From a virus: a stretch of 25,818 nucleotides of DNA. The stretch is from positions 1 through 25,818 of IMG/VR virus record IMGVR_UViG_3300025132_000260. The stretch is one strand, 5' to 3'. A program made the translations under genes and the position numbers. The notes under the pieces were generated by a model. It was not told the origin of the DNA, ran no database searches, and was given only the letters and a program-made list of their open reading frames with translations. Shown one piece after another: positions 1 to 7,064 of the stretch; positions within the stretch are counted from its first letter, which is position 1, and each line of letters opens with the position of its first letter.

Positions 1-869
1 AGTTTGTATTTCAAGAAACATTTATTGAAGAAGTGGAGGAGTGGTTTGAGGAAGAGACAATTGTGGAAGAAGAACTTGCGTATGCAGAGGAGCCGGAGGA
101 AGAACTTATTGAAGAGATTGTTGAAGAAGAAGATGAGGTTATAGAAGAAGAGATAGAAGAAGAACTTGTTGCTGAAGAAAAAGGTTCTAGTTTAACAAAA
201 GAAAAATCGTTAGCTGTTGTTGCTTCTACAATTAAAACAGCAAGAGAAAGTGTTTATACGACAACCGGTGGTAATACATCAACCAACTCTACTTCAAATT
301 TATCTGCATCTAGTTCAATGTCATCTAGTTCGACAGGAAGTCTTAGTAATTCACCTAGTATCTCTGACCAATTTTCATCTTCAGCTGCACAGACAAATCA
401 ATTGTTAGACATGAGCACTACAGTCACAACTACAACAACTTCAACGACTTCGATTGATTCTAGTATAAGCTCTAGTACGAGCACAACTTTTAGTTCTAAT
501 ACGAATACAAATAACAATCTTCAAAATCAAATTGATGTTTCTGTTTCTAGTGGTGGCGATGCTGATGTTGAGCAGTTAGTAGAAAATATTATTGCACAAA
601 ATTTACGGGCCGCACAAGAAGATGTCAAAGCTAAACAAGAAGAGACAGGACAGTATGGTTCGGAAAATACAATTATTGCTTACATGGGTTTTGTTCCTAA
701 CTTTGATAACTATAGATTAGTTACGTTAATGGACCAGGAAACATGGTACGAGCCTACATCTATTTATACAGATAGTATATTGTCTGATAATGTAGAAGGA
801 TTTTATCAAATGGCAGGACAAAGCTTAGACACTTTGACTAGCATGAGAGAACTACAACCAAACTTATAG
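1..869 (+). CDS. Glu-rich and Ser/Thr-rich low-complexity protein, 5' end outside window
   Basis: The reading frame is open from base 3 to the TAG at 867-869. The GTG at 33 is the first possible start in the window, but the frame continues upstream with the same Glu-rich composition, so the gene is probably cut by the window edge. From the GTG, residues 1-50 are dominated by Glu, residues 80-165 are an almost pure Ser/Thr/Asn tract, and only the last 90 residues look like a folded domain. A 9-bp gap with an AGGAGG ribosome site separates it from the next gene. Position at the end of the rightward unit suggests a late virion or tail-associated protein, but I recognise no family. Function unknown. 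Confidence 0.75.
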   Translation, partial: FVFQETFIEEVEEWFEEETIVEEELAYAEEPEEELIEEIVEEEDEVIEEEIEEELVAEEKGSSLTKEKSLAVVASTIKTARESVYTTTGGNTSTNSTSNLSASSSMSSSSTGSLSNSPSISDQFSSSAAQTNQLLDMSTTVTTTTTSTTSIDSSISSSTSTTFSSNTNTNNNLQNQIDVSVSSGGDADVEQLVENIIAQNLRAAQEDVKAKQEETGQYGSENTIIAYMGFVPNFDNYRLVTLMDQETWYEPTSIYTDSILSDNVEGFYQMAGQSLDTLTSMRELQPNL

Positions 870-878
870 GAGGAAATT

Positions 879-1235
879 ATGGATTGGTTACAAAATAAAA
901 CAACACAATTTATTGCATTGATGGGTATCATAGGAACTCTCGCAGGTTTTGGATATACCGGTGCAACTTATGTCAATAGAATAGAAAACCTAGAAGCTAA
1001 AGCTCAACAAGCTAAAGAGACTGATGATGGTCTAGGTGAGATTGAGAAAAGAATCGAAGCACTAGAAACTTCAGTATCTTACATAAATAAAACTATTGAT
1101 GAAACTGTTTTACTAAAACTTAATAACATAGACACAATTAAGTCTGATATATCAGGTATGAAAGCTGATATTGAAAGTGTTAAGACGGATATTAAAATAT
1201 TTAAAGAAGAAAATAAAAACCCATTAGCAGGGTAA
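879..1235 (+). CDS. Small membrane-anchored coiled-coil protein
   Basis: A 118-residue protein preceded by a strong AGGAGG site. Residues 11-31 form one hydrophobic, Gly-rich membrane segment, and residues 35-110 have heptad-like coiled-coil character with many Lys/Glu. It is the last gene of the rightward unit; its TAA (1233-1235) directly abuts the stop of the opposing gene. One short TM plus a coiled coil at the end of a late operon would fit a lysis accessory protein (holin- or spanin-like) or a virion-membrane protein, but no diagnostic motif is visible. Real gene very likely; role is inference only. Confidence 0.75.
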   Translation: MDWLQNKTTQFIALMGIIGTLAGFGYTGATYVNRIENLEAKAQQAKETDDGLGEIEKRIEALETSVSYINKTIDETVLLKLNNIDTIKSDISGMKADIESVKTDIKIFKEENKNPLAG

Positions 1236-1454
1236 TTACTTTAAAACATTTAATTCTCTTTGAAAAAAATTATGTAACGTAGATAACTTGTATTCTCCGT
1301 TTCTAAGAATAGATTTAATTACATCCCTTTCATCTGGTGGAAATATTTCATCCACCATATCAATAGGTAATGTGCTAAACTCGGTTACAATTTTATTATC
1401 TCGTGTTAACAAAACTTTGAAGCTTACTAAGTTAGCTTCTTTTTTATTAATCAT
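1236..1454 (-). CDS. Hypothetical 72-aa protein downstream of nrdB
   Basis: The last gene of the leftward unit. It starts inside the 3' end of nrdB (8-bp overlap) and ends exactly where the opposing gene stops. The sequence is mixed alpha/beta in character (FKVLLTRDNKIVTEFSTLP at residues 12-30), soluble and without cysteines. No family recognised. The overlap suggests translational coupling to NrdB. Confidence 0.65.
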   Translation of the reverse strand: MINKKEANLVSFKVLLTRDNKIVTEFSTLPIDMVDEIFPPDERDVIKSILRNGEYKLSTLHNFFQRELNVLK

Positions 1455-2430
1455 TATTACTCCCCAATCGTGAAAAAGTTATTTTATCTTGTCTACCTCT
1501 TAATCCAGCCTTCATATAAGAAGTTGCCCGACCCTCAAAAAAGTTCTGATGTTCTACCCCCATTACTTCGTCTAGCCATCCTAAAGGATTCTCACGTTGG
1601 TCAAAATTGGTCTTGAGTCCAAGCTGAAGCAATCTTCTATCAGCTATGTATCTGTTGTAAGCATACATGTCTTTCTTGGTAAGCCCTTCTAAATCTCCCA
1701 TATCAAATACTAAGTCTAGAAACTTGTCTTCTAGTTCTACCATTTGCCTACAAATTTCATAAAGTTCTTTCTTAAAATCATCGGTCCAAATATCTAAGTT
1801 CTCTTGGATAAACTCTCTAAATAATTTAGTCATAGCTTCTACGTGCATAGATTCATCACGAATCGAATAGGTTACTATCTGTCCCATGCCTTTCATGCGG
1901 CCAAAGCGTGGAAAGTTTAACAAAATTGCGAAGCTGCTAAACAACTGTAGTCCTTCTGTAAAAGCTGAATAAACTGCTAAAGTCTTTGCAATACTTTTTT
2001 TATCTTTCTTTGTAGTTTTAATGTTATGGATATATTCATGTTTATCTGACATTTCTTCATACTCAGCAAAAGCTTTGTATTCTATTTCAGGCATACCAAC
2101 TGTATCTAGTAATAGACTGTATGCATGTTGATGAATAGATTCCATATTAGCAAAAGAACCCATCATCATTCTAGCTTCAGGTTTTTTAAAGATACGCATA
2201 TATCTATCAACATATCCTGCACCCACATCTACATCAGATTGAGTAAACAATCTAAAGATTTGTGTAAGTAAATTCTTTTCTTTTGGGTCTAACTCTTGCC
2301 AATCTTTAACATCGGTGTGTAATGGTACTGACTCCGGCATCCAATGCATTTGGTTTTGTAAGACATAATAGTCAAACATCCAAGGGTTATCGAATGGTTT
2401 GTAGTAATCTCTAGTGCTTAATAAACTCAT
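1447..2430 (-). CDS. nrdB: Ribonucleoside-diphosphate reductase class Ia, beta (radical) subunit
   Basis: NrdB houses the diiron-tyrosyl radical used with NrdA to reduce ribonucleotides to dNTP precursors. At 327 residues it is slightly shorter than cellular NrdB. All expected ligands can be placed: D66, E97 and H100 (NMESIHQHAY), radical Tyr Y104, E159 (FTEGLQLF), and E193/H196 (RDESMH). The D66-E97-H100-Y104 spacing equals that of the E. coli enzyme (D84-E115-H118-Y122). This should make it a tyrosyl-radical enzyme rather than a Tyr-less variant. It sits downstream of nrdA with a small unknown gene and an oxygenase between. Identification is secure. Confidence 0.97.
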   Translation of the reverse strand: MSLLSTRDYYKPFDNPWMFDYYVLQNQMHWMPESVPLHTDVKDWQELDPKEKNLLTQIFRLFTQSDVDVGAGYVDRYMRIFKKPEARMMMGSFANMESIHQHAYSLLLDTVGMPEIEYKAFAEYEEMSDKHEYIHNIKTTKKDKKSIAKTLAVYSAFTEGLQLFSSFAILLNFPRFGRMKGMGQIVTYSIRDESMHVEAMTKLFREFIQENLDIWTDDFKKELYEICRQMVELEDKFLDLVFDMGDLEGLTKKDMYAYNRYIADRRLLQLGLKTNFDQRENPLGWLDEVMGVEHQNFFEGRATSYMKAGLRGRQDKITFSRLGSNND

Positions 2431-2623
2431 TAAAGTTTTCCTCCAAGTTTTTTAATTTATCGTTTGCATGAACAAATCTATTTAATAGTTTATCCATTGT
2501 TTTAATTATATCTGGATGGTCAGCAATAGCCACACTAGATTTAAAATATAAATCTAAATTTGCTTTTGCTTCTTCTCGTTCTGCCAAATATTTTAGTTTT
2601 AATACTTCATAATAATTATTCAT
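2411..2623 (-). CDS. Hypothetical 70-aa helical protein between the RNR genes
   Basis: A 70-residue, charged, predicted all-helical protein (two long amphipathic stretches, residues 1-30 and 38-68) with no cysteines or TM segment. It overlaps the start of nrdB by 20 bp and begins 9 bp after the oxygenase stop, so it belongs to the RNR transcription unit. No known family recognised; it could be a small regulator or partner of the reductase, but this rests on position alone. Confidence 0.7.
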   Translation of the reverse strand: MNNYYEVLKLKYLAEREEAKANLDLYFKSSVAIADHPDIIKTMDKLLNRFVHANDKLKNLEENFNEFIKH

Positions 2624-2631
2624 AATATATC

Positions 2632-3210
2632 CTATCTAAATGGTTTAATATCTTGTATCCATGTAACTAAAGACCATCGTTCTCCTTTAGTAATTGGGGT
2701 TATTTTGTGTAGTACGTAACTTGGAAACATTACTAAGTCTCCAACTTCCATATGTATTGGCCTATCTGCTCCTTGTTTTAAGACAAGCTCACCACCATCA
2801 CAGTTATCAGATAACAAAATAGAAACAGATATCTTTCTATTAGAGTATATACCATCACCTATATCTGTGTGCCAATCATAGTGGTGTCCTTTTTTATAAT
2901 GTAATAATTGTAAATTATCAAATATTCCTGCTATGTCAAAATTAAAGTAATCTTTATTACAATCTTTAACAGCATCAAAAATCATTTGATATAACGATAC
3001 ATAGTTTTCATCCATAGGTATTGGATAAACATCTACTTCTCTAACTGCCTTAACTTTTGTAGATTCTTTAGCGTTATCGTGCACCTTACCTTCCCACTTC
3101 TCTACATCTTTAGCTATTGATTTTATTTGAATACACTCTGATTGAGTTAAAAAGTGTTGAAGATTTTTAAATGTATTTGGTTTTTTATTTATTGGTTGTG
3201 GTAAAAACAT
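2632..3210 (-). CDS. 2-oxoglutarate/Fe(II)-dependent dioxygenase (PKHD/P4H-type)
   Basis: A 192-residue protein with a double-stranded beta-helix oxygenase signature. The HxD iron ligands are H114 and D116 (HTDIGDG), the distal His is H168 (SYVLHKI) and the 2OG-binding Arg is R178 (GERWSLV). The frame is open 33 bp further upstream, but the ATG at 3210 has a GAGGGA ribosome site and lies directly after the nrdA stop, so I choose it. Members of this family hydroxylate protein side chains or other small targets; phage copies are common in marine myoviruses and podoviruses, with unknown substrates. Here it sits between nrdA and nrdB, which is unusual and may mean co-expression rather than a shared function. 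Confidence 0.9.
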   Translation of the reverse strand: MFLPQPINKKPNTFKNLQHFLTQSECIQIKSIAKDVEKWEGKVHDNAKESTKVKAVREVDVYPIPMDENYVSLYQMIFDAVKDCNKDYFNFDIAGIFDNLQLLHYKKGHHYDWHTDIGDGIYSNRKISVSILLSDNCDGGELVLKQGADRPIHMEVGDLVMFPSYVLHKITPITKGERWSLVTWIQDIKPFR

Positions 3211-3211
3211 A

Positions 3212-5110
3212 TTATCCCTCACAAGCAATACATTCAACATCATCTAATTTAATTCGTTGAACTTTTGTATTTACATTTTCAATACTACGGGCCGCATTAG
3301 ACCTAAAGTAGTATAAAGATTTAAGTTTGTTCATACCATACCAATGTACATCATTTACATACTGCATGTATTCATCATGTACTTCTTGAGGTTCAGTAGC
3401 TTTTGGTAGTGTAAAAAATAAATTAACAGACTGTGCTTGACATATAAACTCTTGACGTTTTGATGCGTGTTCAATAACCCACATTTGGTCTATCTCAGTT
3501 GCAGTTTTAAATATTTCTTTTTCTTCATCTGTAAGAATATCAAGATGTTGAACTGAACCATCTTTACCTGCTATGTCTTTCCAAAGAGCTGTTAATTCGT
3601 TTTTCTTTAAACCTTTTTTTTCTAGTACCTCTTCTAAGTATTTGTTTTTGACTTGAAAGGAACCGGAAAGAGTTTTGTGCGTATAAACGTTAGCCCTGTA
3701 TGGCTCAATCGAAGGAGATGCCCCACCACATATGATACTAGAAGAAGCGTTAGGAGCAACAGCGAGTAAATGAGCATTACGGCAGCCACTACCACCGATA
3801 TCAGGTGACTCGCCACGTTCATCAGCAAGTCGTTTAGTTGCTCTAGTCGCATGTTTTTTAATGTGTTGAAATGCCTTATAATTGAAGCCCGTAGCGAAGA
3901 TACCTTCAAAAGGAATGTTGCGTGATTGGAGATACGAATGGAATCCCATCGCACCAAGACCCAACGACCTTTCTCGATAAGCCGAGTAGGCAGATTTAGT
4001 AAAGCCCTCTTTGCCTGGCTTAATATGTTTTTGAAATCTTTTAAAGTTTGCATTATACTCTCCTAAGTTATTTGTATCGACAGCGTTATCAATATAATGT
4101 TGAAGAACGTTGTCAAGCATGGTTATTAAATCATCAATGAACATTGGGTTTTCAGACCAATCATCAAAGTATTCTAAGTTTACAGAAGATAAACAACAGA
4201 CTGCTGTTCGTTCTTCATTAGTCGGTAAAGTAATCTCGGAACAAAGGTTGCTCTGTTTGATTTCTAAACCTAAATCTTTTTGTTCTTTAGGTAAAGCTTC
4301 ATTACATGTATCTATGTTTATCATGTAAGGCTCACCTGTTTCAGCTCTTGCGTTTATTATTTGCCACCATAAATCTCTAGCATTAACAATCTTAGTAGGC
4401 TCATTAGTCTTAGGGTCAATCAATCTAAAGTCTGCATCTTCTTCAACAGCTTTTAAAAACTCATTGGTAATATTAATACCGTTATGAAGATTAAGATTTT
4501 TACGATTTATATCTCCACCAGACTCTTTACGCATATTAATAAACTCTTCAATCTCCGGATGCGAAATGTCCATGTAGGCCGCATAAGAACCCCGTCTTGT
4601 TGTGCCTTGATTAAAGGCTAACATTTGTGAGTCTACGACATGCATGAAAGGTATTGAACCAGTAGACTTACTACCGTGAGTAGTAGAAATACCATTGCTT
4701 CTAATATCTCCCCAATATCCACCAATACCTCCACCCGAACTCGCCAACCATATATTCTCGTCATAATGAGAAGATAACCCGTCACGACTGTCAGGTACAT
4801 AATTGAGGAAACAGCTAATAGGAAGGCCACGACTTGTTCCCCCGTTGCTAAGTATAGGAGTGCTAAACATGAACCAACAATTGGAACTGTAGTGATAAAG
4901 TCTTTGAGCCAATTCAAAATCTGTATGACCTTTGTACGTAGCTGCGAAAACTGAGGCTCTTGCGAAGGCTTCTTGTGCATGTGTTTCATTCTCCCATAAA
5001 TATCTATCTTTAATTGTATCTAAACTAAACTTGTCTAATAGTCTCTCATTACTGTAATTAATTTTTATACCAAGGTATTCCTTGATACCCACTTTATCTT
5101 CAATCACCAT
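3212..5110 (-). CDS. nrdA: Ribonucleoside-diphosphate reductase class Ia, alpha (catalytic) subunit
   Basis: NrdA binds the ribonucleotide and performs reduction with active-site cysteines. Visible are the first redox Cys C100 (LPISCFLNY), the N-x-C-x-E triad N288/C290/E292 (SNLCSEITLP), the second redox Cys at C305/C306, the radical-path YY in SLYYFRS, and a C-terminal C627-x2-C630 pair for re-reduction by glutaredoxin or thioredoxin. At 632 residues it begins directly with the barrel-associated region and lacks the N-terminal ATP-cone, so dATP shut-off of overall activity is probably absent. A strong AGGAG site lies inside the end of the upstream gene (11-bp overlap). Secure assignment; the required glutaredoxin is not in this window. 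Confidence 0.97.
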   Translation of the reverse strand: MVIEDKVGIKEYLGIKINYSNERLLDKFSLDTIKDRYLWENETHAQEAFARASVFAATYKGHTDFELAQRLYHYSSNCWFMFSTPILSNGGTSRGLPISCFLNYVPDSRDGLSSHYDENIWLASSGGGIGGYWGDIRSNGISTTHGSKSTGSIPFMHVVDSQMLAFNQGTTRRGSYAAYMDISHPEIEEFINMRKESGGDINRKNLNLHNGINITNEFLKAVEEDADFRLIDPKTNEPTKIVNARDLWWQIINARAETGEPYMINIDTCNEALPKEQKDLGLEIKQSNLCSEITLPTNEERTAVCCLSSVNLEYFDDWSENPMFIDDLITMLDNVLQHYIDNAVDTNNLGEYNANFKRFQKHIKPGKEGFTKSAYSAYRERSLGLGAMGFHSYLQSRNIPFEGIFATGFNYKAFQHIKKHATRATKRLADERGESPDIGGSGCRNAHLLAVAPNASSSIICGGASPSIEPYRANVYTHKTLSGSFQVKNKYLEEVLEKKGLKKNELTALWKDIAGKDGSVQHLDILTDEEKEIFKTATEIDQMWVIEHASKRQEFICQAQSVNLFFTLPKATEPQEVHDEYMQYVNDVHWYGMNKLKSLYYFRSNAARSIENVNTKVQRIKLDDVECIACEG

Positions 5111-5372
5111 TATTCTCCTGCCTATGTATATCTAACATTATAACAGCATAATGTAATATTTTTAATAAATCTTTTTTATTATAACCATCTTTATTTCCAT
5201 AACGTTTTGCATACTTTATTATATTGCCAATACAAAATCCTGGGCCATGTCCAGCATCAATAATAACATCAGTTGCTTGATACTTATCAGATGCATAGTG
5301 CTCTCCATAAGTACTGTCAATATATGCTTTTAATTCAGCAATGTGTTCTGGTTCGTTAAATTTATAATTCAT
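5100..5372 (-). CDS. DUF3310 protein (T7 gp1.7-like nucleotide kinase family)
   Basis: A 90-residue protein whose core (FCIGNIIKYAKRYGNKDG, residues 47-64, then KKDLLKILHYAVIML) matches the GNvIKYl-R-G-K-G plus helix pattern of DUF3310. In T7, gp1.7 of this family is an unusual nucleotide kinase acting on dTMP/dGMP, which would fit with the adjacent ribonucleotide reductase. The protein here is about half the length of T7 gp1.7 and probably contains only the helical core, so enzymatic activity is not assured. Its ATG shares one base with the stop of the small gene upstream (TAATG). Confidence 0.85.
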   Translation of the reverse strand: MNYKFNEPEHIAELKAYIDSTYGEHYASDKYQATDVIIDAGHGPGFCIGNIIKYAKRYGNKDGYNKKDLLKILHYAVIMLDIHRQENNGD

Positions 5373-5527
5373 TAGTGCACCACTCTATTTAATTTTTTAG
5401 CAACAAAATCACGAACTAATTCTGAAAACATTTGTAATGTTTCATTGTCAAAATTATCTAGTGTTTCCCCTTCTTCTTTTAATATTTCTCCCATAGCAAT
5501 AATTACTTTTTCTAAATCATATTTCAT
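5372..5527 (-). CDS. Small 51-aa hypothetical protein
   Basis: A short frame of 51 codons plus stop, starting MKYDLEKVIIAMGEILKEEG, that exactly fills the gap between its neighbours. It overlaps the upstream gene by 11 bp, and its TAA shares a base with the ATG of the DUF3310 gene (TAATG). Acidic, helical, no cysteines or TM. The tiling on both sides is the main evidence that it is real. Function unknown. Confidence 0.7.
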   Translation of the reverse strand: MKYDLEKVIIAMGEILKEEGETLDNFDNETLQMFSELVRDFVAKKLNRVVH

Positions 5528-5786
5528 TTGTTAAGTCCTCCACAGTTATATCATTTAAGTTTTTAGTTTTAATTAATTTTTTAATTTTTTTAGTAATCCA
5601 TTTAAATGAAAATGAAGAAAGCATAAACCTACCATTTGCATAAACATGAGTTTCTTTTGGAACTAAATCATAAGCTTGTTGCATTGTAATGTTTTTAGCT
5701 TCTTCTTCAGATACTAAAGTCTTAACCCAATCTACTAATAAAAATAAAGCTTTAGTTCTAATTTCTTTTGCTTTTCTTCCATTCAT
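5517..5786 (-). CDS. Hypothetical 89-aa basic helical protein
   Basis: An 89-residue protein with a Lys-rich middle (ITKKIKKLIKTKN, residues 64-76), possibly nucleic-acid binding. Residues 6-33 form a helix-rich stretch. It overlaps the exonuclease gene by 4 bp (stop/start ATGA type) and the next gene by 11 bp, so it is translated as part of the replication operon. I do not recognise the family. Confidence 0.7.
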   Translation of the reverse strand: MNGRKAKEIRTKALFLLVDWVKTLVSEEEAKNITMQQAYDLVPKETHVYANGRFMLSSFSFKWITKKIKKLIKTKNLNDITVEDLTNEI

Positions 5787-6658
5787 AATATCTCCTGAAC
5801 ATTTGGAACTTTTTCTATGTGAGTAAAATAAACTGGCCCTTTTGCATAATCAAATACTCTAAGTCCTTTACCGTTATTGGAATCTTTATGACACTCGTAT
5901 TTATGAGGACACCAATTACATTCTTTTGCTAGTTTCATGTTTCCACCTTTACCTTCTGGTACAGGTTCATAACAAAAATTAGGGGGAGTTTTTCTTTTGA
6001 GTATTCGTTTGACAGTTTTTATTTTATTTTTAATATTAGGTTTATCTAATTCTTGAGGTTTAAAAAATGTTAACTCGCCTGACTCTTTATTTAAAACAAG
6101 AAAGCCGCCTTGAGATGTTTGTTCTGCTTCTTCATACCCTGCAAGTTGAGCTAAGTATCCAAAGTTATCTGACTCTGCAAGAGTTCCCTCTTTAAACTTT
6201 TTAAAAGCAAAACCAGAAGCAGTCTTTACATCTACGACTTCACCATCTATCTTGCAATCCATGTGCCCTTTAATGCCACTAACTGTTACCTCTTTTTGTT
6301 GTGAGTCTAACTTATGTCCGGATAGTTTAACAAAGAATAAAACTAAAACTTCTAATAAATGTCCGTATAAAAATTTAATTAAAGTGCTAGGTTCTATTTG
6401 ATTTGATGGGTCTTTTTTTAAATTTATATCATACCAAAGCTGCCTTTGTGGTCTTCCAATGTTAGACATTCTAAGTGTATTTACATCAATTTTATCAGCT
6501 CCACGAGGAGTAGCCCATTGTTTTAATGCATCAGCCATATCTTCACCAAAAACTTTTAAGTCTTTAGGTTCTAATTTTATATCTTGGCCTTTAGTTAAAG
6601 CTGATATTGTAGAATAAATATCTTCTACAACAGTATCAACAGTCTTCTTTTTTACCAT
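5783..6658 (-). CDS. Cas4-like PD-(D/E)XK exonuclease with predicted Fe-S cluster
   Basis: A 291-residue nuclease. The PD-(D/E)XK core can be read as H100/E103 (GHLLEV), D134 (GHMDCKIDGE), D143-V-K145 (VVDVKTAS) and Q171 (YLAQLAGY). A cysteine set C229...C247-x2-C250-x5-C256 matches the C-terminal Fe-S motif of Cas4/AddB-type nucleases, although the first Cys lies close to the other three rather than near the N-terminus. The ATG at 6658 has AAGGAG seven bases upstream; a TTG two codons earlier is less likely. Likely role: 5'-3' DNA degradation and recombination in phage replication, equivalent to T7 gp6 or lambda Exo. It overlaps the upstream nuclease gene by 23 bp. Confidence 0.87.
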   Translation of the reverse strand: MVKKKTVDTVVEDIYSTISALTKGQDIKLEPKDLKVFGEDMADALKQWATPRGADKIDVNTLRMSNIGRPQRQLWYDINLKKDPSNQIEPSTLIKFLYGHLLEVLVLFFVKLSGHKLDSQQKEVTVSGIKGHMDCKIDGEVVDVKTASGFAFKKFKEGTLAESDNFGYLAQLAGYEEAEQTSQGGFLVLNKESGELTFFKPQELDKPNIKNKIKTVKRILKRKTPPNFCYEPVPEGKGGNMKLAKECNWCPHKYECHKDSNNGKGLRVFDYAKGPVYFTHIEKVPNVQEIL

Positions 6659-7064
6659 CTTCAAACTCCTTAAATGCTTTAATCACATCAGATGAAAAAA
6701 GTTTTTGTAAATTAACTAAATACATTTGACTAGCGTTGTGGTCTCCACCTGAAACAGTTCTAAATGTATCTAAACTATCAACAATAGTTCTCAACACTTC
6801 GGTTTTAAATACTAAAGTACAATATTCATTATCACCAATACAAAGATTGTGAAACCAATAATCTGATTCAGTTGCTTTTATTCCAGAAGGTTTACCATAA
6901 CTTTGATATTCAATTGCTATGTTTCCTGTTTTCATCCAAAGCCCCCTTTCAGATTTAACTTCAACCTTTTTATTAGTTAGCATTTCTGCTATTTTATCCT
7001 CTCTTATTGTACCATACTCGAGGTCTATATCAAATTTCTTACGGTCTTCTTTAGTGGGTTTCAC
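6636..7064 (-). CDS. Small PD-(D/E)XK-type endonuclease-like protein
   Basis: A 142-residue protein with a compact nuclease-like N-terminal half: a helix with E22/E27, then VEVKSE (E35-x-K37) and IEYQ (E52-x-Q54) before a KPSGI motif (residues 58-62). This spacing resembles phage Holliday-junction-resolvase or restriction-like folds. The SGI...SDYWFH stretch is typical of a small family seen in phages. It overlaps the polymerase gene by 14 bp. A junction resolvase would functionally replace T7 gp3 at this genome position. Fold assignment is by motif pattern only. Confidence 0.65.
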   Translation of the reverse strand: MKPTKEDRKKFDIDLEYGTIREDKIAEMLTNKKVEVKSERGLWMKTGNIAIEYQSYGKPSGIKATESDYWFHNLCIGDNEYCTLVFKTEVLRTIVDSLDTFRTVSGGDHNASQMYLVNLQKLFSSDVIKAFKEFEDGKKEDC

